64,000 nt of DNA, taken from positions 62,093 to 126,092 of the forward strand of contig CAJUTE010000001.1 in NCBI GenBank assembly GCA_910589555.1, in the 5' to 3' direction. This DNA is from an uncultured Muribaculum sp. Lineage in GTDB: Bacteria; Bacteroidota; Bacteroidia; Bacteroidales; Muribaculaceae. Under the pieces are notes generated by a model. It was not told the DNA's origin and made no database searches. It saw only the letters and a list, made by a program, of their open reading frames with translations. Of this stretch, positions 16,496-25,021 are shown one piece after another. The translations under genes and the position numbers were made by a program. How positions within the stretch are numbered: position 1 is the stretch's first letter; each line of letters begins with the position of its first letter.

Positions 16496-18589
16496 ATGAC
16501 AATCTTAACAAAAATCAAAACCGCGGCTGCTATAATCATAGCAGCTCCCGCCGTAGCCGTATCACAGGAAGCAAGCGACACAATCATGCCGCAGCAACTG
16601 AGCGAAATCACAATTGAAGCACCAAAGGTGATACGCAAATCCGACATGGATGTCTACCATCCGTCAAAGAGCGCTGTCGACAATTCCAAAAACGGGATGC
16701 AGTTGCTACGCAATCTGATGATCCCCACTCTCAACGTAAACGATGCCCTCGGCTCTCTCTCAGCCGCAGGACAGACGGTGCAGGTGCGCATTAACGGAAG
16801 AACTGCCACTCTCGAACAGGTCAAAGCGCTGCTCCCGGCAACTATCAAGCGAGTGGAGTGGATCGACAATCCCGGACTCCGCTACGGGGATGCCAACTAT
16901 GTGCTGAATCTAATCGTCAGCAACCCCACCGTGGGCGGATCCTTCATGGCAGAAGCTCAACCTGCGTTAAACTGCGCATGGGGCAAATATAACGCCTCTG
17001 CCAAATTCAATATCGGGCGTTCACAATGGGAAATAGGCACATACTTCAAGCTCACTGACGGCATAAAAGCTCACCGCGATTATGACGAAACATTCACAAT
17101 GCCCGACGGCAGCAAGCTGACGAGAACAGAAACACCGATCAGCGGAAAACTGAACAATACGCAAGGCACCGGCTGGATATCTTATAACTATATAAAGCCT
17201 GACACTACCGTGTTCTATGTACAGCTGTTTGCCAATCGTTTTTTCTCCGACCGCACCTGCTATAACGGCTTATTATCGTTGAGCAATGGAGAGAACAACA
17301 TACTGTTGAACGATGACGCCGGACGCAAAGGGACAACTCCGGGCATCTCGGCTTACTTTGAGCAGCACCTTGCCAATCGTCAGACATTTGTCATCGATTT
17401 CAATGCATCGCTCTATTCCGGACACTCCTATTCTGACCATACTGAACGACATGAGGATGCAACTGACTATATCACCAACGTGGGAACCTACATAAAGGAC
17501 CGCAATCAGGCTTACGCCATCGAAGCCGACTACATAAAGCAATGGCGTTCATCCAAATTCACTGCCGGAGCATCGTACACCGCCAATCACAACCGCTCGC
17601 TTTATAAAAACCTCGACGGCAGCATTTTCCATCAACGCCAGGACAAGGCATATCTATTTGCTGAATATTTCCAACGCATCGATAAATTTACACTTACCGG
17701 CGGATTAGGAGCACAATACACATCATTCAAATTCAGAGAGACAAATCAAGGAAGCCATTCCTGGAACCTCCGCCCGCAAGCCACATTGACCTACTCACTG
17801 AATCAAAACCACAATTTCAGACTGGCATTCACATCATGGCAATCAGCTCCATCGCTGACCGAGACAAACATTGCCCCTCAGCAGCTCGACGGATTTCAAT
17901 GGCGCATAGGAAACTCAACCCTGAAAACATCATCATCCTATATGCTGACATTCCAGTATGGACACAATCTGTTCAATCAACGTGTGAACGGCGCGTTTGG
18001 AGCAAGAGCATTCACAAGTCCCAATGCCATAACGCCATATATGTATTGGGATAACGACCGGCTCATAACATCATACGAAAACAGCAAAGGGTTGCAAAAC
18101 ATCAGTTTTTGGCTTTCTGAACAGATACAGATTATTCCGAATTGGCTCATGCTCTCCGGCTCAATTCAATATAAAGCCGAACGGATGAAGGGAAACAACT
18201 ACACGCTTTACAACCACACATGGAGCGGAAATGCCGCATTGATGGTGATGCATAACGGTTTCGGGCTTATATTCCAATACGTGAAAGCCCAACGCGACCT
18301 GTGGGGCGAAAAAATCAGCTGGGGTGAGGATTTCAATGTCATCAGCGCCAATTACAATTGGAAAAACTGGCAATTTGAGGCTGGAATGCTTATCCCGTTC
18401 GGCAAATATGACCAAGGCTCCAAATCTCTCAGCCAATGGAACCGCAACGAGCAGCACTTGCGTCTTGATATGCGTATGCCATATATCAGCATCAGCTACA
18501 ACATCCAATGGGGGCGACAGAAGCGTGGCGCAAACAAGCTCATTAACGCCGATGCAAACGTGGACCACTCAACCACCGGCGGCAGATAA
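16496..18589 (+). CDS. outer membrane beta-barrel protein, TonB-receptor-like
   Basis: A 697-residue outer membrane protein. After a signal peptide (about residues 1-23, ending AVAVSQ) comes a plug-like region: LSEITIEAPKVIRKSDMDVYHPS, VQVRINGRTATLEQVKALLPATIKRVEWIDNPGLRYGD. The remaining ~550 residues are alternating amphipathic strands rich in aromatic residues, as in the Bacteroidota OMP_b-brl_3 family. It lacks the N-terminal CarboxypepD_reg repeat common in this family. The substrate is unknown; no partner lipoprotein is adjacent. A promoter precedes it and a hairpin follows, so it is probably monocistronic. Confidence 0.8.
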   Translation: MTILTKIKTAAAIIIAAPAVAVSQEASDTIMPQQLSEITIEAPKVIRKSDMDVYHPSKSAVDNSKNGMQLLRNLMIPTLNVNDALGSLSAAGQTVQVRINGRTATLEQVKALLPATIKRVEWIDNPGLRYGDANYVLNLIVSNPTVGGSFMAEAQPALNCAWGKYNASAKFNIGRSQWEIGTYFKLTDGIKAHRDYDETFTMPDGSKLTRTETPISGKLNNTQGTGWISYNYIKPDTTVFYVQLFANRFFSDRTCYNGLLSLSNGENNILLNDDAGRKGTTPGISAYFEQHLANRQTFVIDFNASLYSGHSYSDHTERHEDATDYITNVGTYIKDRNQAYAIEADYIKQWRSSKFTAGASYTANHNRSLYKNLDGSIFHQRQDKAYLFAEYFQRIDKFTLTGGLGAQYTSFKFRETNQGSHSWNLRPQATLTYSLNQNHNFRLAFTSWQSAPSLTETNIAPQQLDGFQWRIGNSTLKTSSSYMLTFQYGHNLFNQRVNGAFGARAFTSPNAITPYMYWDNDRLITSYENSKGLQNISFWLSEQIQIIPNWLMLSGSIQYKAERMKGNNYTLYNHTWSGNAALMVMHNGFGLIFQYVKAQRDLWGEKISWGEDFNVISANYNWKNWQFEAGMLIPFGKYDQGSKSLSQWNRNEQHLRLDMRMPYISISYNIQWGRQKRGANKLINADANVDHSTTGGR

Positions 18590-18626
18590 ATACAAAACAC
18601 CGCTGTCATAATCAAACATTGCTGCC

Positions 18627-18659
18627 GTCCGGTAAAATACTTTTATGTTTTTACCGGAC
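18627..18659. terminator. hairpin after the outer membrane barrel gene
   Basis: GTCCGGTAAAA (18627-18637) and TTTTACCGGAC (18649-18659) form a perfect 11-bp stem with an 11-base loop, 37 bases after the stop codon. There is no long T run after it on the + strand, so it may be a weak terminator or an mRNA 3' stem. Confidence 0.45.
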
Positions 18660-18768
18660 CGCGGTATTTAGTAATAACAATCTGATTAGCGGGAGATTTC
18701 AGGCGTCAAAATTTGCTACCGACTGCCACTTCGGAAACAAGGGTGCTGCTTAGTCTTATCTTATACTC

Positions 18769-18831
18769 TACTTACTCCTACTTGTATTCTACTTACTTCT
18801 ATTTATGCCCTACTTATATCCTACTTACTCC
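18769..18831. repeat. degenerate 10/11-bp tandem repeat at the end of the AlbA-type gene
   Basis: Six consecutive units with the word TACTTA or a close variant at their start: TACTTACTCC, TACTTGTATTC, TACTTACTTC, TATTTATGCCC, TACTTATATCC, TACTTACTCC. Unit length alternates between 10 and 11 bases. The array covers the stop codon (18825-18827) of the minus-strand gene. A related word, TTACTCC, also occurs inside the gene at the codons for the VGVS repeat near 19130-19170. Confidence 0.7.
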
Positions 18832-20411
18832 TTTTTTAAGGAATTTAGCCCAGCGTAATAAATAGCCTTTCCTTTATCAGATAGTCCATACCTCTGTTTT
18901 GGAGCTTTAGGACTTTCCGGATACATAAGCTCAATATAACCCTGTTCTAAAGCAGGATTAAGTCTATTTCTCACAAACGAATTACGAGATTTAAGGCCCA
19001 GTTTATCCGTGAGATCAAATGCAGAAAGCCAACTCTCACCAATAATATTTATAAGTTCACGAATCTTTGGGCTACATGAAATTTGTGTATAGTCGGATTG
19101 CTCGCTTGAATTTTCCCGTTCTGAACTTACTCCCACTTTATCCTTACTTACTCCTACTGTGTCATTTTCGGTGGCTACTGTGTCATTGGCAAAGCCGTCA
19201 TGAGTCCATTTCGACATATCGGGACGCTTGAAGATGATGCGGACAAAGTGGCTGTCGTTCAAATAGCGTGGACGTTCTACGCCAATGCGGTCACATTCAT
19301 CATATATAAGCGCAAGACCGCGCCCCCAGTGCTCGGTAGTGCCGGTGAGGTAAAGCACGTTGGCGATAATCTCGTTTGGAGGTTGCGAAGTGTTTTTCTT
19401 GTTTTCCTCCTCACTTCTTTCAAGTTCATTCGGATTTACATCAGCCGGAAAACGCCCCGGATTTTCAATCTCCACACGGTCATCATATATGGCGATATTC
19501 ACTTGAAGGTTGTCAAACTGCCAAGCCCTGTGTGTGAAAGCATTCAGGCAAGCCTCTCTCAAAGCGTTTGACGGCACTTCAAGTTCCTCCTTGCGGCGGA
19601 TGCGATGATGGGTAGTACCTGTCAGCGAAAGATGCTTGAAAAAGAAAGACATTGCCGCATCCATCAATTCAAAGATATTTCCCTCAACCCATTGATTGTC
19701 GAGGAAGTCCACTTTCTTGACACCTTTGAAACGAGCCATGCGTAACGAACACTGAGGATACTCTTGGCGCATATCCTTACCGAACAATATGGCGGCAGCA
19801 TTACGCAGCCCTTCGTCAGTCATTAGATTCAGACGGCGCAACGCGGTCACTGTATCATCACGCAGAGCCAGTCCTGTAAGACGATTTTCATTAACAGCAG
19901 CATAAATCATCTTCAAAACCAGGCCCTCATCAAGCATAGAGAGTTTCAACTGAGGATTAACTTCCTTTTCCCACCAATATTTAAGTCCCCGACGCTTCTC
20001 ATGGAGGCGTATCAGTTTCTCCAATGGCATTACGGAGGTCACACTATCAAACCGCTGGTAAGGTCGTCCGTCATACGCAAAGGGTGCCGAGGGATTATTG
20101 CCTATTGACTCAAATACAATCAGATATTTATCTGTGTCAGGAAATTTGATGTAACGAGGCTGAATTTCCACCGATGGCTCGAAACGGCGCAGAGCCTCGC
20201 CAATCATGCGGGTGGTCTTGTCGCCAATCTCCTGCCCGACAATCTTTCCGGAATTTTTGACACCGAAGACTACAATGCCACCATCTCCATTCAGCATACC
20301 GCACAATGTTTCCATCCCACGGTCAAGTTGTCCGGTGGTTTCCTTAAATTCAACGTCAACGCCTTCATTATTTTCAGCCAGACGTCGTATATAGTCTAAA
20401 TCAATAGTCAT
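18825..20411 (-). CDS. AlbA_2 (Schlafen-like) domain ATP-binding regulator
   Basis: A 528-residue protein with an N-terminal AlbA_2 domain (about residues 10-130; EGVDVEFKETTGQLDRGMETLCGMLNG and GGIVVFGVKNSGKIVGQ are its signature), a middle DNA-binding-protein-like ATPase region (about 270-400; EACLNAFTHRAW, YDDRVEIENPGRFP, GRGLALIYDECDRIG) and a C-terminal winged-helix-like domain (about 455-528). Such proteins are abundant in gut Bacteroidales and are taken as transcriptional regulators or stress proteins; the target is unknown. A low-complexity linker holds NDTV.VATENDTVGVSKDKVGVSSE, a short repeat. TAACTTTG (20441-20434) is a likely -7 element. It is flanked by unrelated genes. Confidence 0.85.
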   Translation of the reverse strand: MTIDLDYIRRLAENNEGVDVEFKETTGQLDRGMETLCGMLNGDGGIVVFGVKNSGKIVGQEIGDKTTRMIGEALRRFEPSVEIQPRYIKFPDTDKYLIVFESIGNNPSAPFAYDGRPYQRFDSVTSVMPLEKLIRLHEKRRGLKYWWEKEVNPQLKLSMLDEGLVLKMIYAAVNENRLTGLALRDDTVTALRRLNLMTDEGLRNAAAILFGKDMRQEYPQCSLRMARFKGVKKVDFLDNQWVEGNIFELMDAAMSFFFKHLSLTGTTHHRIRRKEELEVPSNALREACLNAFTHRAWQFDNLQVNIAIYDDRVEIENPGRFPADVNPNELERSEEENKKNTSQPPNEIIANVLYLTGTTEHWGRGLALIYDECDRIGVERPRYLNDSHFVRIIFKRPDMSKWTHDGFANDTVATENDTVGVSKDKVGVSSERENSSEQSDYTQISCSPKIRELINIIGESWLSAFDLTDKLGLKSRNSFVRNRLNPALEQGYIELMYPESPKAPKQRYGLSDKGKAIYYAGLNSLKKE

Positions 20412-20590
20412 AAATTCAGCGGTGTTATAGATGCAAAGTTACTAAATTTTATTGAGTGACAGGCAATTTACTATATTTTATATTTTCGCCTGATATCAAT
20501 ATCCATTTCCAAAATTTAGGCTGTGTAGAGGCAGTGTGGGCAGGGTGCCGTCAGCCCGGCGAGCACGACAGCATGGTATAGGCACGTAAA

Positions 20591-20631
20591 GAAAAAATCC
20601 GCAAGAGTCGTTTTCAACTGCTTGCGGATTT
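20591..20631 (-). terminator. terminator of tRNA-Lys
   Basis: AAATCCGCAAG (20595-20605) and CTTGCGGATTT (20621-20631) form a perfect 11-bp stem; on the minus strand it is followed by T residues (TTTTTTC). It begins six bases after the tRNA 3' end. Confidence 0.85.
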
Positions 20632-20636
20632 CTGGG

Positions 20637-20709
20637 TGACCCCGGAGAGGCTCGAACTCTCGACCCAATGATTAAGAGTCATTTGCTCTACCAACTGAGC
20701 TACGGAGTC
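20637..20709 (-). tRNA. tRNA-Lys, anticodon CTT
   Basis: Read on the minus strand, the 73-base sequence folds as a cloverleaf: acceptor stem GACTCCG with CGGGGTC (one U-G pair), D-arm TAGCTCAGTTGGTAGAGCA, anticodon stem AATGA/TCATT with loop CTCTTAA (anticodon CTT, reading AAG), and T-arm GAGAGTTCGAGCCTCTC. The discriminator base is A and CCA is not encoded. It is a solitary tRNA gene with its own promoter and terminator, lying between the AlbA-type gene and the MATE pump. Confidence 0.95.
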
Positions 20710-20728
20710 ATTTTTGTGTTTTGCGATG

Positions 20729-20759
20729 CAAAGGTAAGAAGTTTTTTTATTCCCACAAA
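20729..20759 (-). promoter_or_regulatory. promoter of tRNA-Lys
   Basis: On the minus strand TTTG (20759-20756), 19 bases, then TACCTTTG (20736-20729): an exact fit to TTTG-N19-TAnnTTTG, about 20 bases before the tRNA 5' end. Confidence 0.75.
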
Positions 20760-20891
20760 ATTTTTTGCAATATTTTTGTTTAATCACCCGAATATTTCTG
20801 CCATTTTTGCCTGTTTACCCTCTTTTCTCGGTTATTTTAGCTAATTTTGCGCTCCTTTTGAATCCTCCATTTTGTAAAAAAACTCAACCGA

Positions 20892-22229
20892 ATGAAATTT
20901 TCCGACTACAAAGGTCATTACATATCGTTGATCAAGCTTGGGGCGCCCATTCTTGTGGGGCAGCTCGGCATGATTGTTGTCGCATTTGCCGACAATATTA
21001 TGGTGGGCAGATACTCCACCGAAGCGCTTGCATCGGCATCGTTTGTCAACAATGTGTTCAATCTCGCCATGTTTGCTTGCCTCGGGTTCACCTACGGACT
21101 CACACCGCTCATAGGCGCCATGTTCACTCAGGAGCGTTACGGAAAAATCGGAGCCATCATACGCAACGGAATACTTGCCAATTTCATATTCGCGCTGGTA
21201 ATAACACTCATCATGGGGGCGCTGTGGTTCAATCTCCACCGCCTCGGACAGCCCGAGGAACTGCTGCCGCTCATACGCCCCTATTATCTGCTTGTGCTCG
21301 CCGGAATCATCCCGGTGGCGCTTTTCAACGTGTTTGCCCAGTGGCTGTTTGCGATAAACAACACCTCCCTTCCCATGTGGATAATCCTTGCGGCAAACAC
21401 AGTCAATATCCTCGGCAACTACCTTCTCATCTATGGCAACTGCGGTTTCCCCGAGCTGGGGCTTATAGGAGCCGGAGTCAGCACCCTCACCTCTCGCATT
21501 CTATGCCTTGCCACGGTAATACTGATATTTATCTTCTCCCGGCGATTCAGGCAGTACCGCGACGGCTTCACGCAATCGCGCCTAAACCGCCGCACACTAA
21601 GCCAGATCAACCGCACCTCCTTTCCCGTGTCGCTACAGATGTCGCTCGAATCAGGCTCATTCACTTTCGCGGCAGTCATGGCAGGATGGCTCGGGGCGGT
21701 GAGCCTCGCCTCGTTCCAGATCATCGTCATCACAGGCACACTCGGGTTCTGTGTATATTACAGCCTCGGCAGTGCTGTGTCGGTCCTTGTGTCCAACCGC
21801 GCGGGACTCAGCGACAACGACGGAATGCGACGCGTCGCATTTGCCGGCTACCACATCATGCTCACCCTCGCCACAATCTCTTCGCTGATATTCATCTTTT
21901 TTGAGAAAGACATGATTCTTGCCTTCACCGAGGATCCGGAAGTTATAGCAGCCACAATGACCCTGATCGTCCCGCTCGTGCTATATCAGCTCGGCGACGC
22001 CACACAGATCAATTTCGCCAATGCCCTGCGCGGCACCTCCAATGTGATGCCCATGATATGGATAGCATTCGTGTGTTATGTGGTGGTCGGCATTCCCGCC
22101 ACATACATGCTGGGATTTCCTGCCGGACTTGGAACCTTCGGCATAATACTGAGTTTCTCGGCAAGTCTGTTTCTCGCAGCAGGATTATTCCTGTATTTTT
22201 TCCTCAAGTCTACACGGAAAAAAGCTTAG
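20892..22229 (+). CDS. MATE family efflux transporter
   Basis: A 445-residue, twelve-helix multidrug and toxic compound extrusion transporter. MATE proteins export cationic drugs or metabolites in exchange for sodium or protons. Seen: the N-terminal LIKLGAPILVGQLGMIVVAFADNIMVGRYSTEALASAS, the NorM-type signature, and its counterpart in the second half (FPVSLQMSLESGSFTFAAVMAGWLGAVSLASFQI). The ATG at 20892 gives a sensible short cytoplasmic N-terminus (MKFSDYKGHY). TAATTTTG at 20842-20849 is a likely -7 element. Its substrate cannot be told from sequence. It is followed 93 bases later by the DUF4254 cluster with its own -7 element. Confidence 0.93.
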   Translation: MKFSDYKGHYISLIKLGAPILVGQLGMIVVAFADNIMVGRYSTEALASASFVNNVFNLAMFACLGFTYGLTPLIGAMFTQERYGKIGAIIRNGILANFIFALVITLIMGALWFNLHRLGQPEELLPLIRPYYLLVLAGIIPVALFNVFAQWLFAINNTSLPMWIILAANTVNILGNYLLIYGNCGFPELGLIGAGVSTLTSRILCLATVILIFIFSRRFRQYRDGFTQSRLNRRTLSQINRTSFPVSLQMSLESGSFTFAAVMAGWLGAVSLASFQIIVITGTLGFCVYYSLGSAVSVLVSNRAGLSDNDGMRRVAFAGYHIMLTLATISSLIFIFFEKDMILAFTEDPEVIAATMTLIVPLVLYQLGDATQINFANALRGTSNVMPMIWIAFVCYVVVGIPATYMLGFPAGLGTFGIILSFSASLFLAAGLFLYFFLKSTRKKA

Positions 22230-22288
22230 AGAATAGCATAATCACATAAATAATTACCCCCGCGTATCTTTTTTCCGATATTTCTTTA

Positions 22289-22296
22289 TATATTTG
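22289..22296 (+). promoter_or_regulatory. -7 element upstream of the DUF4254-GT9-ruvB-flippase cluster
   Basis: TATATTTG fits TAnnTTTG and lies 26 bases before the DUF4254 start; no clear TTTG -33 partner is seen. Confidence 0.4.
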
Positions 22297-22322
22297 CCAA
22301 ATAACTTAGCAATAATATTTAT

Positions 22323-22928
22323 ATGGACTTCGCTAATAAATGCTATAAAGTATTTGCCGACACCACATCGCTCTATCATCTTTACGACGATGTTGACGCA
22401 ATAGTCGCCAACCCCTATCCCGCCGACACCATCGATCACACCCTCTTCGCAAAGAACTGGATCGATGCCGTGCAGTGGCACCTTGAGGATATAATCCGCG
22501 ACCCCAACATAGATCCCGTAGCCGCTCTGGCATTGAAGCGCCGCATCGACCGCTCCAATCAGGACCGTACCGACATGGTAGAGGAGATCGACACTTATTT
22601 CCGCGAAAAATATGCCGATGTGAAGCCGCTACCCGATGCCACCATCAATACTGAAAGCCCCGCTTGGGCGCTCGACCGACTCTCGATCCTCGCCCTCAAG
22701 ATATATCACATGGAAGCCGAAGTGAAACGCACCGACGCCACTCCCGAACATATAGCCCGCTGCCAGGCTAAGCTCAACGTGCTTCTCGAACAGCGCGAAG
22801 ACCTCACCACGGCAATCGACCAACTGCTTGAAGACATTGCTGCCGGAAGAAAATACATGAAGGTGTACCGCCAGATGAAAATGTACAACGACCCGGCAAC
22901 AAATCCGGTTCTTTATGGGCAGAAATAA
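22323..22928 (+). CDS. DUF4254 domain protein
   Basis: A 201-residue soluble, helix-rich protein of the DUF4254 family, which is largely restricted to Bacteroidota. Recognisable segments are LWHLEDIIRDP-type (here VQWHLEDIIRDPNIDP, about residues 50-65), LKRRIDRSNQDRTDMVEEID and the C-terminal [21 protein letters not shown]. Its function is not established. Its stop overlaps the next gene, a GT9 glycosyltransferase, by 14 bases, implying translational coupling. DUF4254 next to a heptosyltransferase-like gene is an arrangement I recall from other members of the phylum, so a role in lipopolysaccharide or surface glycan assembly is a reasonable guess. Confidence 0.88.
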   Translation: MDFANKCYKVFADTTSLYHLYDDVDAIVANPYPADTIDHTLFAKNWIDAVQWHLEDIIRDPNIDPVAALALKRRIDRSNQDRTDMVEEIDTYFREKYADVKPLPDATINTESPAWALDRLSILALKIYHMEAEVKRTDATPEHIARCQAKLNVLLEQREDLTTAIDQLLEDIAAGRKYMKVYRQMKMYNDPATNPVLYGQK

Positions 22929-23994
22929 CGAGATACCGCGTAATGTACTGATATGCCGGTTTTCGGCGCTCGGCGATGTCGCCATGTCGATTCCGGTGGT
23001 CTATTCAGTGTGCAGGATGAATCCCGGCACACGCTTCATCTATATCACCAAGCCGGTGCAGCAATCGCTATTTGTGAATCCGCCCGAGAATCTCATCGTG
23101 CTCGGCGTGGATGTCAAAAACAAATACAAAGGAGTGTTGGGGCTGCGCCGTCTTCTGGTGGAACTGAAAGAAAAATACTCCATCGACGCCCTTGTTGACC
23201 TTCATGAGGTGCTGCGCACACGCATCATAGCCTTCTTCTGCCTCACTCGCGGAATAAGGCTGAGCGTAATCCGCAAGGGACGTCTCAACAAGCGTGCCCT
23301 CACGCGTTCGCGCAACAAAGTCATGCTGCCGCTCCTCTCTTCGCGGGCACGTTACCGTGAAGCGTTTTACCGGCTCGGGTTCAACATGGATCAAGACTTC
23401 AACGGTCTTTACGGCTCCGGCAAGGGTGATCCGGCACTGTTTTCCGAGATCACTCCGCCCAAGCAGAACGGCGAGCAGTGGATAGGCATCGCGCCGTTTG
23501 CCCAGCATAAAGGCAAGATATATCCGCCCGAAATGATGGAGAAAGTGGTTGCCGAGATGTCGAGCCGCCCCTCAACCAAGGTGTTCCTATTCGGCGGCGG
23601 CGAAAAAGAGCGCGAGATACTTGGCTCATGGGCAAGCAAATATCCCAACGTAACCAGCGTTGCCGACAAGCGTCACGGATTTCCCGTGGAGCTATCGCTG
23701 CTGAGCCACCTCGACATAATGGTGTCGATGGACTCGGCAAATATGCACCTCGCCTCGCTGGTGCACGTCAGAGTCATAAGCATCTGGGGCGCAACTCACC
23801 CCTACTGCGGGTTCAAAGGCTACCAGCAGAAAGAGAGCGACATAATCCAATTGTCAATGACCTGCCGCCCCTGCTCGGTGTTTGGCAACAAACCGTGTCT
23901 TCGCGGCGATTACCTATGCCTCACAGGCATAAACCCACAGGTGATAATCAACAAAATCACCTCTATCCTCAATCAAAAAGCTGATGGAAGATAA
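22915..23994 (+). CDS. glycosyltransferase family 9 (heptosyltransferase-like)
   Basis: A 359-residue GT9 protein related to LPS heptosyltransferases RfaC/RfaF. It opens with [25 protein letters not shown] sequence (residues 8-27), the family N-terminal loop with the catalytic-region aspartate, and has the nucleotide-sugar region [10 protein letters not shown] (about 227-236) and [25 protein letters not shown] (about 275-299). It is likely cytoplasmic and adds a sugar to the lipid A core. It overlaps both neighbours (14 bases with DUF4254, 11 with ruvB), so the cluster is tightly coupled. The acceptor and sugar are not known. Confidence 0.88.
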   Translation: MGRNNEIPRNVLICRFSALGDVAMSIPVVYSVCRMNPGTRFIYITKPVQQSLFVNPPENLIVLGVDVKNKYKGVLGLRRLLVELKEKYSIDALVDLHEVLRTRIIAFFCLTRGIRLSVIRKGRLNKRALTRSRNKVMLPLLSSRARYREAFYRLGFNMDQDFNGLYGSGKGDPALFSEITPPKQNGEQWIGIAPFAQHKGKIYPPEMMEKVVAEMSSRPSTKVFLFGGGEKEREILGSWASKYPNVTSVADKRHGFPVELSLLSHLDIMVSMDSANMHLASLVHVRVISIWGATHPYCGFKGYQQKESDIIQLSMTCRPCSVFGNKPCLRGDYLCLTGINPQVIINKITSILNQKADGR

Positions 23995-25012
23995 CTTCGA
24001 CATAAGAGCATCACGCGAACGACGCGACAACGACAATGATTTTGAAAAAGCTTTACGACCCGCCGAATTTGATTCATTCAGCGGGCAGGAAAAGATTATT
24101 GAAAATCTGAAAGTGTTTGTCGCGGCGGCAAAGATACGCGGCGAGTCGCTCGACCACGTGCTGCTTCACGGTCCTCCCGGACTGGGAAAGACCACCTTGT
24201 CGCAAATCATAGCCAACGAGCTCGGAGTGGGCTTTAAAATCACCTCAGGACCGGTGCTCGACAAACCCGGCGACCTCGCCGGAATACTCACTTCGCTCGA
24301 AGAGAACGACGTGCTTTTCATCGACGAAATCCATCGGTTAAGCCCCATCGTGGAGGAATACCTGTATTCAGCGATGGAGGACTACCGCATCGACATCATG
24401 ATCGACAAGGGTCCCGGCGCCCGCTCGGTACAGCTGAGCCTCTCCCCTTTCACCCTCATCGGCGCCACCACCCGCAGCGGTTTGCTCACATCGCCGCTGC
24501 GAGCGCGTTTCGGCATCAACTGCCACTTGGAGTATTATGACCACGAGATTCTTGAACGCATCATCCTCAGGTCGGCAGGACTTATGGGCATAAAATGCAC
24601 CGGTGAGGCAGCCCACGAAATATCAATGCGCAGCCGAGGGACACCACGCATCGCCAACGCCCTGCTCCGCCGTGTGCGCGACTTCGCACAGGTCAAGGGC
24701 ACGGGCATCATAGAACCCGAAATCACGAGGTTCGCCCTCAATGCCCTCAACATCGACCGTTACGGGCTTGACGAGATTGACAACAAGATACTCACAACTA
24801 TAATCACAAAATTCAAGGGTGGTCCCGTGGGGCTTTCCACCATCGCCACGGCTCTTGGCGAAGACCCCGGCACAATCGAGGAGGTCTACGAACCGTTCCT
24901 CATAAAAGAGGGCTTCATCAAGCGCACTCCACGCGGACGCGAAGTGACCGAACTCGCTTTCTCCCACCTCGGACACTCCATAGAAGGACGCGGATCATCA
25001 CTGTTTGAATAA
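23984..25012 (+). CDS. ruvB: Holliday junction branch migration ATPase RuvB
   Basis: A 342-residue AAA+ motor that with RuvA moves Holliday junctions during recombinational repair. Motifs: Walker [13 protein letters not shown] (about residues 63-74), Walker [12 protein letters not shown] (about 109-119), sensor 1 [20 protein letters not shown] (about 157-176) and the C-terminal winged helix ending [17 protein letters not shown]. The start at 23984 overlaps the GT9 stop by 11 bases; the N-terminal sequence [10 protein letters not shown] and the FDxFxGQ box ([10 protein letters not shown]) fit the family. RuvA and RuvC are not in the window. Confidence 0.97.
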   Translation: MEDNFDIRASRERRDNDNDFEKALRPAEFDSFSGQEKIIENLKVFVAAAKIRGESLDHVLLHGPPGLGKTTLSQIIANELGVGFKITSGPVLDKPGDLAGILTSLEENDVLFIDEIHRLSPIVEEYLYSAMEDYRIDIMIDKGPGARSVQLSLSPFTLIGATTRSGLLTSPLRARFGINCHLEYYDHEILERIILRSAGLMGIKCTGEAAHEISMRSRGTPRIANALLRRVRDFAQVKGTGIIEPEITRFALNALNIDRYGLDEIDNKILTTIITKFKGGPVGLSTIATALGEDPGTIEEVYEPFLIKEGFIKRTPRGREVTELAFSHLGHSIEGRGSSLFE

Positions 25013-25021
25013 ATTATACTT

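Noticed and set aside
20765..21904. 379-codon frame overlapping the MATE pump in another frame
   Set aside because: Rich in His, Arg and Pro with no family; it is the alternate frame of a certain MATE gene.
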